Positions 48,829-59,553 of a stretch of DNA of 64,000 nt are shown in pieces. The notes under the pieces were generated by a model. The model was not told where the DNA came from and ran no database searches. It worked only from the letters and a program-made list of their open reading frames with translations. The first letter of the stretch is position 1; every line of letters starts with the position of its first letter. A program made the position numbers and the translations under genes. Source of the DNA: Plazaster borealis (taxonomy: Eukaryota; Echinodermata; Asteroidea; Forcipulatida; Labidiasteridae); NCBI GenBank assembly GCA_021014325.1, contig CM037462.1:21224135-21288134 (forward strand). Direction: 5' to 3'.

Positions 48829-49470
48829 ATGAAGCCACAACCACGGCACCTTTACGTGGTTGTGGCATCAGAAGTATGAAACCCAATTCCTTGCCACAAC
48901 CACGCACATTGCAACGGCTGTGGTTGTGGCTTCATATTTGCCACAACCACGCACATTGCAACGGCCGTGGTTGTGGCTTCATGAAGCCACAACCACGGCA
49001 CGTTTACGTGGTTGTGCCATCAGACGTATGAATCCTAATTCCTTGCCACGTTTGCGTGGTTGTGGCATCAGACGTAATGAAGCCACTGGCATCAGACGTA
49101 TGAAGCCACAACCACGGCACGTTTGCGTGGTTGTGGCATCAGACGTATTGCAACGGCTGTGGATGTATGAAACCACAACCGCGGCACGTTTACGTGGTTG
49201 TGGCATCAGACGTATGAAGCCTAATTCCTTGCCACAACTACGCACATTGCAACGGCCGTGGTTGTGGCTTCATATCGTCACCGACGCAACGAAGTAGCAC
49301 ACAGTGTACAAAACCACTTTGTTTTCCTTCAGATTTAAGTTTTTTACCTATAAACAATGTTAACCGAGGCCTACAACTTCACGAAGTTGCCACAACCACG
49401 GCACGTTAACGTGGCTGTGGCATCAGACGTATGAAGCCCAATCCCTTGCCACAACCACGCACATAGCCTT
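48829..49470. repeat. Palindromic ACCACG/CGTGGT satellite, cluster A
   Basis: Repeats of GAAGCCACAACCACGGCACG, TTTACGTGGTTGTGGCATC, AGACGTATGAAGCC, CAATTCCTTGCCACAACCACG, CACATTGCAACGGC and CGTGGTTGTGGCTTCAT, roughly 110-115 bp per full unit. Each unit carries two hairpins with CCACAACCACG/CGTGGTTGTGG arms. A gap at 49285-49382 separates the last partial unit. Confidence 0.92.
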
Positions 49471-49662
49471 GATCAAGGCGTTGGAGTTTTTTTCTCAATT
49501 TTATTGTATTGTTTTCATTTTTATTTTATTTGCGCCGCGCTGCCCACCCAAGCTACCAACCCAAGCTACCAACCCGAGCTACCAACCCGATCTACCAACC
49601 CGTGCGCGTGCTCGTGTGAGCTTGTATGCGCCACTCACCAAATCAACGCCTTGACGGTTCTG
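49471..49662. mobile_element. Small TIR element breaking satellite cluster A
   Basis: Begins TTGATCAAGGCGTTGGAG and ends TCAACGCCTTGACGG, an inverted pair. The satellite unit to its left stops mid-unit. It contains a CTACCAACCCGAG short tandem run (49548-49605). Confidence 0.5.
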
Positions 49663-50284
49663 TCTCGAAGCCGATAACTCATTACTATAATGCGCGCGAA
49701 AGGCGAGACCCCATTGGTCAGTGGCGGAAGTCTTGTTTACTCATTCTTATGAATATGCATGCAGAATCCAGATGTGGCTACTGCACTGGCGCGCCGGTTT
49801 GAATTTGGGAATACTTTGTTATAATAATATCTATCTATGGTTGCGTATTCTCCTCAGCTGAGCAAGACAATGAGGGCATGGCAGGAATTAAACAAAAACA
49901 AAATGAGGTTGCGTGGATCGTTGTTATACACGCTTTTCTGATGGTTTTTCGTGGTGACGTAAGGCCCGATTGACCATCTCCTGTCTCCATCTTGCATCAT
50001 TAAACAGTGATTTAATCATTGTTGGTGCATTCATTGGAGGTAGAATATACAAAACAAAGACCTCAATAAACTACCATTATTGATTGTTTCATCATGAAGG
50101 CATATAGCTCATTGCACTTTTTATATCATTTGGGCCGCCCCACTAGAAAAGAGCTGCCTAACACCAAATTTCCCAAGTACACTCACTAGAATAGGGTAGC
50201 TTAAAATCTATTTCACATGTATCATGTGTGGCTGTATCCTGTCAATTTTTGTTTAGCAGTAAATTCTTATAAGACCCTGTCTTC
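49663..50284. other. Spacer between satellite clusters
   Basis: Unique-looking sequence, with no ORF or repeat recognised. Confidence 0.5.
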
Positions 50285-52170
50285 ATATGCATGAAGCCAC
50301 AACCACGGCACGTTTACGTGGTTGTGGCATTAGGCTTCATACGTCTGATGCCACAACCACGTAAACATGCCGTGGTTGTGGCTTCATCCAAATGAAGCCC
50401 CAACAACGGCCGTTGCAATGTGCATGGTTGTGGCAAGGAATTGGGCTTCATACGTCTGATGCCACAACCACGCAAAACGTGCCGTGGTTGTGGCTTCATA
50501 CATAATGAAGCCACAACCACGGCCGTTGCAATGTGCATGGTTGTGGCAAGGAATTGGGCTTCATACGTCTGATGCCACAACAAAACGTGAGGTGGTTGTA
50601 GCTTCATACATAATATGAAGCCAACCACGGCCGTTGCAATGTGCATGGTTGTGGCAAGGAATTAGGCTTCATACGTATGAAGCCTAATTCCTTGCCACAA
50701 CCATGCACATTGCACCGGCCGTGGTTGTATGTGTGCATGGTTGTGGCAAGGAATTAGGGCTTCATACGTATGAAGCCCAATTCCTTGCCACAACCATGCA
50801 CATTGCAACGGCCGTGGTTGTGGCTTCATATAGATGAAGCCACAACCACGGCACGTTTTACGTGGTTGTGGCATCAGACGTATGAAGCCCAGGGGTGAGG
50901 GTTAGGATTGACAATTGTGGGGGTGGGGAGGGTGAGGGTGATGAACACTCCCCTCCCCTTCCCTCTCACCATGGAAGAACCCTCATAACCACAACCACGT
51001 AAAAGTGCGTGGTTGTGGCTTCATACGTGTCCAAGTCTCGTGCGTATCAACCACGCACATTGGAACGGCTGTGGTTGTGGATTCATATGTATGAAGCCAC
51101 AACCACGGCACCTTTACGTGGTTGTGGCATCAGACGTATGAAGTCCAATTCCTTGCCACAACCACGCACATTGCAGCGGCTGTGGTTGTGGATTCATATG
51201 TATGAAGCCACAACCACGGCACCTTTACGTGGTTGTGGCATCAGACGTATGAAGCCAACGGCCGTGGTTGTGGCTTCATATGTATGAAGCCACAACCACG
51301 GCACGTTTTGCGTGGTTGTGGCATCAGACGTATGAAGCCCAATTCCTTGCCACAACCATGCACATTGCAACGGCCGTGGTTGTAGCTTCTTATGGATGAA
51401 GCCACAACCACGGCACGTTTACGTGGTTGTGGCATCTATGAAGCCTAATTCCTTGCCACAACCATGCACATTGCAACGGCCGTGGTTGTGGCTTCATGTA
51501 TGAAGCCACAACCCCCTCACGTTTTGTTGTGGCATCAGACGTATGAAGCCCAATTCCTTGCCACAACCATGCACATTGCAACGGCCGTGGTTGTGGCTTC
51601 ATATGTATGAAGCCACAACCACGGCACGTTTACGTGGTTGTGGCATCAGATGTATGAAGCCCAATTCCTTGCCACAACCACGCACATTGCAGCGGCTGTG
51701 GTTGTGGCTTCATATAGATGAAGCCACAACCACGGCACGTTTACGTGGTTGTGGCATCAGACGTATGAAGCCCAGGGGTGAGGGTTAGGACAATTGTCGG
51801 GGTGGGGAGGGTGAGGGTGATGAACACTCCCCTCCCCTTCCCTCTCACCATGGAAGAACCCTCATAACCACAACCACGTAAAAGTGCTTAGTCGCGCGTA
51901 TCAACCACGCACATTGCAACGGCTGTGGTTGTGGATTCATATGTACGAAGCCACAACCACGGCACCTTTACGTGGTTGTGGCATCAGACGTATGAAGTCC
52001 AATTCCTTGCCACAACCACGCACATTGCAGCGGCTGTGGTTGTGGCTTCATAAGGTATGAAGCCACAACCATGGCACGTTTACGTGGTTGTGGCATCAGA
52101 CGTATGAAGCCCAATTCCTTGCCACAACCACGCACATTGCAACGGCTGTGGTTGTGGCTTCATATGTAGC
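50285..52170. repeat. Palindromic ACCACG/CGTGGT satellite, cluster B, both orientations
   Basis: From 50285 to about 50674 the units run in reverse orientation. They flip at 50674/50675, flip back, flip again at about 50767 and then run forward to 52170. A spacer beginning CCCAGGGGTGAGGGTTAGGA occurs at 50888 and 51771, marking a higher-order duplication of about 0.88 kb. Reading frames through it (PQPRTLQRPWLWL-like) are repeat artefacts. Confidence 0.93.
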
Positions 52171-52771
52171 ATAACAATTAAATAATGTTGATAAAATCAT
52201 TACGAAGACTAAGTTCCATTACTTAAAAATACAATGGAGGTTGTATATTTTAAGAACATGAATTTTCAAGAGATGTACCGGTATATACCTACATCATGAA
52301 CTGTTTCTGGTATAGCTCTTGGAAACTGTTTCGGTCAGTGAATTTTACGTCAGAAACTTGTCTCCGGTCATAGTCACCAAAACGCGCCCCAGTGTCAGAC
52401 TGTGTCCGATTTTGCGGCTACAGCTACGGCTACGGATAGATTTCCACGCCATGCGTTGAAGTACAACACCCTTAGCAACAGTTGTAGCCGTAGCTGTATA
52501 TAGAAGCTAATTCGAATACAGCCTCACCAAATACAGGTTGTGAACTTATGGACTGACGCCTTTTGGTAGGATGCGAATCTGTATTCATTGTCGTTAATGT
52601 ACACAGGGGACACGACGGATATTATGGCAGCAATTTACTTTTGAGACAGAGACCGATTATGTTGTTGTTTTTATGTGTGTTTTCGATGTGTTATTACGTA
52701 ATTCGCTCTATACCCTACCCTTCATAATTTCCATTTCTGGAAAGGGTAATGTTCTCACTTTTGATTATACC
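52171..52771. other. Spacer with GGCTACGGC repeat fragment
   Basis: GCGGCTACAGCTACGGCTAC (52415) and GTTGTAGCCGTAGCTG (52478) are inverted remnants of the 43725-type MITE. The rest shows nothing. Confidence 0.4.
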
Positions 52772-53149
52772 TTAAGGATTGTATACGTTTGGAAATTGGA
52801 ACCCACTGTTTGTTTCAATCCTATATAGTAGTGATACCATAAAACTAACCTGTAAAAATTTCATTTCAAAATGTGGTAGCGTTTTTGAGATATTGCCGAA
52901 AATCTGGAGCAGTTATGTCCACACAGGACGAATATTCTGCAATTGGAATACACAATCTGAGAAACGTTACTGTCCCTTAAATCCAAATTTTGGGGATAAA
53001 AAGTGATATCTTTTTCCATAACCGCAGATACTTCTAAGTAAAAGGTTTCTCAAAATGCATTATACTATCCAAAGCTGCTGTACTTCTTACCAAGTCAGTT
53101 TTTATTGCCATTAATTTTCAGAGCCATTAAAAAACGTACATAGACCCTT
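52772..53149 (+). mobile_element. MITE family B, full copy
   Basis: TTAAGGATTGTATACGTTTGG to GACCCTTTATG with all internal landmarks. The right TTAA is mutated. Confidence 0.75.
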
Positions 53150-53944
53150 TATGAATATGTAAACCGGTAGACATGGGGGAAAGGGCATACGAAGCAGCCT
53201 TGTTACAGACAAAAATTACCATATGACAAACTCTCTCCTTCATTTTGAATAATAATATTTAATTTTAGAAAACAGTATTTAACAACAAAATTAACATAGA
53301 AGAGCTTTCCTCAATAATTTTCACTCTCGAACAGGTTTTGTCACAGAGAATGTGTTGTTTTATATTCTGTCCATCCATTTTCTAGGACTGTCAAAGATAT
53401 CACACATTTTGTGCCGCCATGTTGGACGGTTTAGCAAAAAGTGGTCATGTAGACAAATAAGTATGGAGTGCACATAATACAAAGCGCACATAATCAGTAA
53501 AACAAAAAAAGTTCAAAAATGACATAAAATTCAAGAATTCAAAGTAAAAGTTATACTCAAATAACAAACAAAAAATCATTATAAAATAAAAAAACCCAAT
53601 AAAAGATACAAAATACTGATGAATCCAAGTTGCAGAGTGAGGTAACATTTTTTTTTTTGCGGGAAGATTCTTCGTTTAACTGTTTGACCGGAACGAGCGC
53701 GTTCAAGTTTAAAAACAAAATCTCGTTACTCAGATCTGTAAAAGTAGATTTTTTAGGATTTACAGTTTGTTATGCATTGAGGCCTAGATGAACTTACATT
53801 TGTAAAGCAAATGGGCGATAGACTGTGGAGTTATCAACATCAAAACGTATATCATAATACACAACTTTTCTTAAACTATTCAAGGCAAACAATATTTTTT
53901 TCTCAAGGAAACGTCAACAGACTATCCATGTATTTACATGGAGT
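53150..53944 (-). other. SELENOP 3' UTR/flank
   Basis: AT-rich region past the candidate SECIS. The transcript end and any second SECIS could not be fixed. The minus strand has AACGAG...CTCGTT complementarity near 53690-53725 but lacks the GA quartet. Confidence 0.4.
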
Positions 53945-53987
53945 TTCCAGCATCAGATTCCGTTTGGATTTATCTAAATGCCTTCAT
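53945..53987 (-). promoter_or_regulatory. Candidate form II SECIS element of SELENOP
   Basis: About 330 bases past the SELENOP stop, the minus strand reads ATGA, a 12-nt arm AGGCATTTAGAT, unpaired AAA, a mini-stem TCC/GGA with loop AAAC, the return arm ATCTGATGCT and GGAA. This supplies the ATGA...AA...GA core, an approximately 10-bp helix with two bulged bases, and the extra apical stem of form II SECIS elements. The lower helix below the quartet is weak by eye. Vertebrate SELENOP carries two SECIS elements; I found only this convincing one. Confidence 0.6.
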
Positions 53988-54084
53988 TAATTAGCCCGTG
54001 AACGTTTCTTAGAAAATTATACCCATGAATCGGACATACCAACAGAGGGCGTTCTAGGTTATCGGCCATTTTGAAACGGTTCGG

Positions 54085-54140
54085 GTGGGGTGAGGTGCAT
54101 GGAAGCTGTGAAAACAACGCGCATCCATGCTCACTTTGCA
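54085..54140 (-). promoter_or_regulatory. Hairpin in SELENOP 3' UTR
   Basis: Minus strand GTGAGCATGGA and TCCATGC then ACCTCAC pair as a stem around a 20-base loop. It has the GTGA but not the opposite GA needed for a SECIS quartet. Function unknown. Confidence 0.3.
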
Positions 54141-54317
54141 ATCAATTATATTTGAAACGATTTAATAATAAGAGAGGTTGAAGTTGGTGATGGAAATGAC
54201 CATATCATTAATAATGTGAGATATTGCATAGCACTGATTATTTTTTCCATGAGACTGTTATTTCACAAACAACAGTTACTAATTGTTTGCCTCGAATTCA
54301 AGTCACAAATGTTCTCT

Positions 54318-54681
54318 TTATCTTGCACCCTCGCCACAGAACTCGGCAACAGCCGGGTCTGTGGATCAGCTCTGTCAGGCACGTTGAGTCAACACAACGC
54401 GGACCTCGGATCAGCTAGCACATGGTTCGTCAACCGTCTCCTGCACTACAAGCTCCCGGCCCGCGGTGTCGTTGGATCAGCATCAGCTACCGCAGACCTG
54501 GTTGTTCTCCTCAGGGTGAGCCTCTCCATCACGGTCAGCGATGGTGGTCTTCGTCCCGGGGAGCCGGGTCCCGGCTCAGCATCAGCATCAGGTATCCTTG
54601 ATGCCGTGTTCACGAAGCTCACGACACGTGGCGATGTCGTGGTCGTGTCATTTCACACGCGCAAAATTTTCATCGTGACGG
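54318..54681 (-). CDS. SELENOP: SELENOP exon 5, Sec-rich C-terminal domain
   Basis: In the phase set by exon 4 this exon reads through nine TGA codons (first bases at 54650, 54590, 54584, 54578, 54485, 54479, 54413, 54377, 54368) before TAA. Seven have Cys, Ser or another Sec within two residues, for example T-U-C-U-C-U and S-U-C-U-S, as in known SELENOP tails. No other stop occurs in this frame. The opposite strand is also open, because each minus-strand TGA is a TCA (Ser) codon there; that plus-strand frame is a shadow. Confidence 0.93.
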
Positions 54682-57600
54682 CTGTTTTGGGATTTAAAAA
54701 AAAAAGATGAAACTGATAGTGAATGAACTTATAATAACGATACAAGTTTGAAACCAAACTTTTCCGCAAGGGTAAAGTGCGTTGATTATTTTGGTCCGAA
54801 GTGCTCTAGGAGTTGTGAAAAAAATGCAAAAAACATAGCCTTTTTCAATGTTTTATAAAATCTCAACATCTTTTGTGATTGTTTGTGAATTACTCTTGTT
54901 CCCCAAAAGATAATTGGTTCCCTTTTTGTTTACCTGTGGTGTTTGACAAGATGTCTGTATCTCCTTTTGTGTGAATTTTCCTGCACTTTGGTTTTATTGG
55001 CTTTGTTGGTCAGCTCCTCTTCAATGCCTGTGCTTGGAACGTCAAACTCGACTTCACTTGATGAATTTGTGGTCGAGTTTATGGCTAGGACTTGCACCTG
55101 TGTACAGACAGAACAACGTAAAGGCTTTAGCCACACGGTATACTTTAGGAGTAAACCGGATGCTAAAATAACATTATTTGAAGAAAAACCCGAGTGTTAA
55201 TTCATTTATAGCTGAAAATCTATACCGAGCAAATAGTAAGAAATCTCATAATAAACATAAAACAAACAAATTCAGAATATTTTCAAAGCATGCTGGGCTA
55301 TGAACAGCCGCTGCGGTTTTTTTTTTAAAGAAACACGTATAATTTACGGACTCCTTTTTTTTGACGGTTATTTACTGCCATACAAAAATGTGTGTGTCGC
55401 ATACATAATAGGTTGGACTAGGAAGCCCTGCTTATGTCGACAATGAACAGTTTTTTCCTCATTCGAAACAATGTAACCAAAGCGAGGCTGGAAGGTAAAA
55501 ATAGCCTGAGACCATGGTGTAATAATCACTATAAATCATAAATTCAAGCGTTTCTTTATATCAACGTACATTTTCAACCATAGTGTTGTTATTCACTTCG
55601 GTGTTATTTCCAACTATGGTGTTATTTCCAACCATGGTGTTATTTCCAACCATGGTGTTATTTCCAACTATGGTGTTATTTTCGGCTGTACTGTTGGTGT
55701 TTTCCTGTATGGTGTCGCTGGTGGAGTTCCATACAGCTACAGGGAGTGTGCAGTTGCAGCCATCGGCCCCGTAATAGGTTGACCTGATTGCCGCTCCAAC
55801 GTGTGGCCAGTCTAAAAAGCTGTATGGCATCCGTAGGTGATACGTCAGGTAACCACACCTAAAGTAAATGAAGATGTACATCAATAAATACAGAGAGAAA
55901 AATTGACATTTTTATTTTAAAGTTTCGCGCCAAATTCTACACACTGTAAAAACTCCCAAGTCAGAACTTACCCGGATTCCAGGTCCCAGGGGTGCCTGAC
56001 CCATTTCCGGACCCGTTAAAAATGGGATTTTAACTCGATTAAGCATCAGTTTGACCCATTTCTGAGTAATTTTGACACAGATTCCGGGTCAAACTGACCC
56101 AGAAATGGGTCCGGCCCCACAGGACCCGGATCCGGGTAAATTCTGACCGGAAGTTTTTAGAGTGTAGGGTGGTGCACTTGAGAACATGGCTAACAGGTTC
56201 GGAAGATTACTCCAAAGTAAGGTAAATCTATTGATTACCACTTGGATTCCCTGTAACCCGGTTCCCCCTTTTGGAAACCACGGAATTGGATCCAGTTCCG
56301 GATTTAGGCTTCGTCGGTTATTTAAAAAAACAAAAGTGTGCTTTCGATATGGGCGGATAGCAGGAGCCGAAGCCAAAACCGTGGTTTCGAAAGGGCCAAG
56401 CATTGAAAATTAAACTTGTGGAAGTCTCCTGATCGAAATGACATTTTGCAAAGCCTTTATGTTCGCTATTAGGGGCCCGTTGTTCGCCCTCGTCCCAAAC
56501 AACCGGTCGGGTTAGCACTGGATATGTGCATGACGCGAGACTCTTTCATTAGGATGCCCATTTGCGGATTAAAATGGTAAAGAAATTTCACCACGAGTGA
56601 TAACTTTTTAAATGCTGCTGTGGAAGGGTTTGGTGAATAGGCCTATAATCATTCTCATCTGGGCGCCATTTATACCTGTGTGGCAGGAGATTTGGTCCCC
56701 CTGGAGATTCTGTCTCCCCATAGGGCGAACTGTGTACAAACTTCTTCTGATAGGCGCGCCCTCTTTTGAATCACACTCCTTCAGCCAATATTAATTTTCC
56801 ATATGGGGGACAGAATCTCCGGGGGAAGATTTTCCTAGGACACCGGCACAAGGATTTGCAACATTATGACGTCGTATAGCCCTCGCCCTTCATCCCAAGT
56901 ATAGAAACACACTGTACAACATAGTTAGAATGATAATGTAAACCATAATTTGTTCATCAAACAGCATGACTAACTCATTTTCCCGCCAAGCTCAAACCCA
57001 GTCCTTACCTGTCATAGACAAGCATGTCGTCCTTGGCACCGTTCAGTGTCTCCCATATACTAGCAGCATAGTCCTCCTCATAGACTGGGAATGATACCCT
57101 ACTATGAAGGTAAGAGGACAGCAGCCGGGACCACCAATCTCCAGAGTTTATCACCATGAAGTTGACGTCATCCAGGCCTTCCTCCACCAGTTCAAGTCGC
57201 AGTACTTCGAGCCTGGAAAATGAAGTACAACTTGTAGGTTAGTTCAACAGAAAAGGGAATAAAGCAAGAAATGGAACCGAGTAAGTGATGCAATGTCATA
57301 AACCTGTAATGCACAGCAAAGTCTTGCCTAACATTATTGCATCGGTTTGCGGTAACACCATTGTGTAGGCTATATCTACTTTGCTGTGTAGATTTTGTTC
57401 TTTGAGAACTTGTCTTGCTACTGCCGCGGAGTAGATTTCGGAATTATCAATAGTTATTAATTGAGAGCTAAACATTCTATCTTACCCTCTACATGTACCA
57501 TGCCGAGATTCAAATCTTGTTAAGCATTAAAAATGATACAAATCCAACTGAGCCGCCTATTGGCTGGACAAACGGTTACGTCACACGTTTCACACACAAA

Positions 57601-57947
57601 AGAACAAGTATTTTACGCATGCATTGCACTGGAAATAAAGGCGGGAAATTAAAGTCGAGTGCCAATATGGCTGCTCGGTGGCTTCATTGTCCGTCTGCAG
57701 ACAAGGTTGACTCTGTAGATCATACTCACTTTGATGCCTGCGACAGACAGAAGGGTCAGCTAGCTTGCAATAGCGCCACCACGGTCACATTTCCCCTCCC
57801 TTGTAGCATGGGATTACCTTCTCCTGATGTCCAGGTTGGTGGTGTGACGCATCTTAGCTCTGAATCAAATGGATCCTCGTCACCAGCGGTGGCCAGGTGG
57901 ACCATGCAGAGCAGAGCCGCTAAGAGCGACCCTCTCAAGTGACCCAT
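54318..57947 (-). CDS. SELENOP: Selenoprotein P with 10 in-frame UGA selenocysteine codons, 5 exons
   Basis: SELENOP is a secreted glycoprotein with an N-terminal thioredoxin-like redox domain and a Sec-rich tail that carries selenium between tissues. Exons on the minus strand: 57947-57730, 57212-57009, 55858-55570, 55097-54934, 54681-54318. Total 1239 nt, 412 residues, phases consistent. Signal peptide MGHLRGSLLAALLCMVHLATA; then NVTVVALLQAS-U-PFC with Sec64 and Cys67 (human U-x-x-C equivalent), QASKLEVLRLEL, NGAKDDMLVYDRCGYLTYHL and GCNCTL, all matching the vertebrate N-domain. Residues of about 195-237 are a tandem NNT glycosylation repeat. A basic/His cluster (KRRYRHLVKHH) follows. The last exon gives Sec at 303, 323, 325, 327, 358, 360, 382, 394, 397 and TAA at 54318-54320. 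The start has a perfect CACCATGG context. An acceptor at about 57978 suggests a 5' UTR intron. Conventional annotation would stop at codon 64. Confidence 0.95.
55585..55695 (-). repeat. SELENOP: 18-bp coding minisatellite inside SELENOP exon 3
   Basis: Four consecutive 18-bp units (minus strand AATAACACCATGGTTGGA) encode NNT(M/I)VG, with a variant fifth unit and a variant start. Each NNT is an N-glycosylation sequon. It follows the conserved thioredoxin-like domain. Confidence 0.9.
55941..56165. mobile_element. MITE with ACACTGTAAAAACT ends in SELENOP intron 2
   Basis: Left ACACTGTAAAAACT then TCAGAACTTACCCGG; right CCGGGTAAATTCTGA then AGTTTTTAGAGTGT. The interior has further GACCCATTTCTG/CAGAAATGGGTC inverted words. 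Confidence 0.7.
56682..56840. mobile_element. MITE with GGAGATTCTGTC ends in SELENOP intron 2
   Basis: Left CCCCCTGGAGATTCTGTCTC and right GACAGAATCTCCGGGGG are inverted. The centre GCGCGCCCTCTTTTGAATCA is shared with 41001-41152. Confidence 0.65.
57730..57947 (-). CDS. SELENOP: SELENOP exon 1 with redox-site Sec codon
   Basis: Encodes the signal peptide, the conserved PPTW..GNPML segment and the thioredoxin-fold strand VTVVALLQAS. A TGA at 57756-57758 comes next, read here as Sec64. Sequence after the TGA (PFCLSQASK) stays homologous to SELENOP and ends in phase 2 at a gtgagt donor, so this TGA is recoded, not a stop. Confidence 0.95.
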
Positions 57948-58187
57948 GGTGAGAAGAGTTTGTGCCTGCTGGGTCTGTGGACAAAAAGAGAGAAACAATG
58001 CGTCTTTATTGTCTTACTTAGCTCATGCTTAGCGTACGAACGGGAAAAAATAAACAAAGGAAAAGTCTGAACTGACGTTACCAATACAGAAGTAGGCCTA
58101 TAGGATTCGGTAACAAATTTAATAGCGGAGGAACTGCAAATATGAAATTAAACATTAAGCAATGTATAAAATATGTATAATAACACC

Positions 58188-58417
58188 GCACTGAAAAAAC
58201 TGGGGTGTTCAAATTGACACCATGGGTGTTGTCACATATAGATACCCAAGAGAGAATCAAAGTTCACACAATACCGTAGGGTGTACAAATAACACCATTG
58301 TAATTGTTCTGGTAGAAATAAGTGTTATTTTAACACCCTGTGGTGTGAATTTTGTTTCTATATCTATATGTGACAACACCCATGGTGTCAATTTTAACAC
58401 TCCAGTTTTTGCAGTGC
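58188..58417. mobile_element. 230-bp MITE with GCACTGAAAAAACTGG ends
   Basis: Left GCACTGAAAAAACTGGGGTG, ACACCATGGGTGTTGTCACA; right TGTGACAACACCCATGGTGT, then CTCCAGTTTTTGCAGTGC. Long inverted arms of about 60 bp. Located upstream of SELENOP. Confidence 0.75.
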
Positions 58418-58429
58418 ACTGATCTGCTC

Positions 58430-59553
58430 TTATTGCACCTAAATAATCACAGGAAAAAACCCCTATAAGATTTATCGAAGACCACCAGAAGTACTGATTG
58501 AATAAACGTCGAGATATTTTACGACAGTTTCTCATCAAATAAAAATTATGTTATTGCAAACATCCCCAACAGATTGTTCCACTACCCACTCTCTTCAGAT
58601 CCAACACAACCCCCCAATACATTCATGGTGTGAAGAAGAGTTTAACACCAAGAAGGTAAAAAACAAGAAGGTAAAATCAACCACAAACAAAATGTGTTTC
58701 TTCGATTACCACACGCCCCCTTCTGTAACATCCACACACATCTCCACTCAACACCATTTGACACAAACCCTGAACACCCAGAGGTGCATTTTCCCCTACA
58801 AACATTTAAAAGAAAACATACTTACCACAGACAGGCCAAAATCAACGTCTTGGAAGAACCAAGAATCTGCAAAAAGAACCAACCGATTCGAATATTGACT
58901 GCAGCGCACGTACTATAACTATTTATTGTTCCACCGAGAAACGACTACTCAATCCACCCAAACACCGCTATCGGTTTTTAAACATTTTCAGCAGCAGCCC
59001 GAATGTTGAACCAATAACTAATTTGCACACAATGGGTTCGAGTTCCAGGGTCAGGGTAACAATCCGTTCACTCCATTCAGCGTTGTATATGAATATTCAT
59101 GAAGTTAGTGACGCCTATCTATAAAGCTTGCACGATCGCACTTCATTTACCGTTTCCTTGTTCTTTGGTCATATTAAACTCACTATCATTTCATACACAG
59201 AAATCTCAACCCTTTATATCAAAATGTACATGTCTTTCTATTACACTTCTACCGACATTTTCGGAGCTGAGGTTTACGTCACGTAATGAATATTCATCCC
59301 ACACACAACGGTGTGAATGCAACGATCCTCCGCACAGGATATCGGTTCACACAGATCACGAAAAATAAACATGCCATAAATCTAGCCAAACGATTCCAAG
59401 GTGCAATTCAAGGGGTAGTAACACAATGAAAAGGTACATTAAATTGGTCACAAAGTACATTAAGACATTAAGACAAAATAAAGATGGCACGTGACGCGTG
59501 TTCCACCAATCAAATGACAAGGATCTGTGTCGTGGTTACAAAACCAAATAGCG
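58430..59553. other. SELENOP upstream region, no gene seen
   Basis: Several ATGAATATTCATGAAG/AATGAATATTCATC words (59089, 59286) form short palindromes. No conserved ORF. The 5' UTR exon of SELENOP may lie here but could not be placed. Confidence 0.4.

Noticed and set aside
48860..49297. Long ORFs rich in PQPR and RLWLW through the satellite
   Set aside because: Translation of the ACCACG satellite on either strand. The peptides are repeat artefacts.
54085..54140. Second SECIS element
   Set aside because: The stem has GTGA on the 5' side but no GA on the 3' side and no AA at the apex spacing, so the quartet cannot form.
54216..54710. 164-codon plus-strand ORF, serine-rich
   Set aside because: It is the antisense shadow of SELENOP exon 5. 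Each minus-strand TGA (Sec) reads as TCA Ser on this strand, which keeps it open.
57493..57942. 149-codon plus-strand ORF
   Set aside because: Antisense to SELENOP exon 1 and its first intron. No motif of its own.
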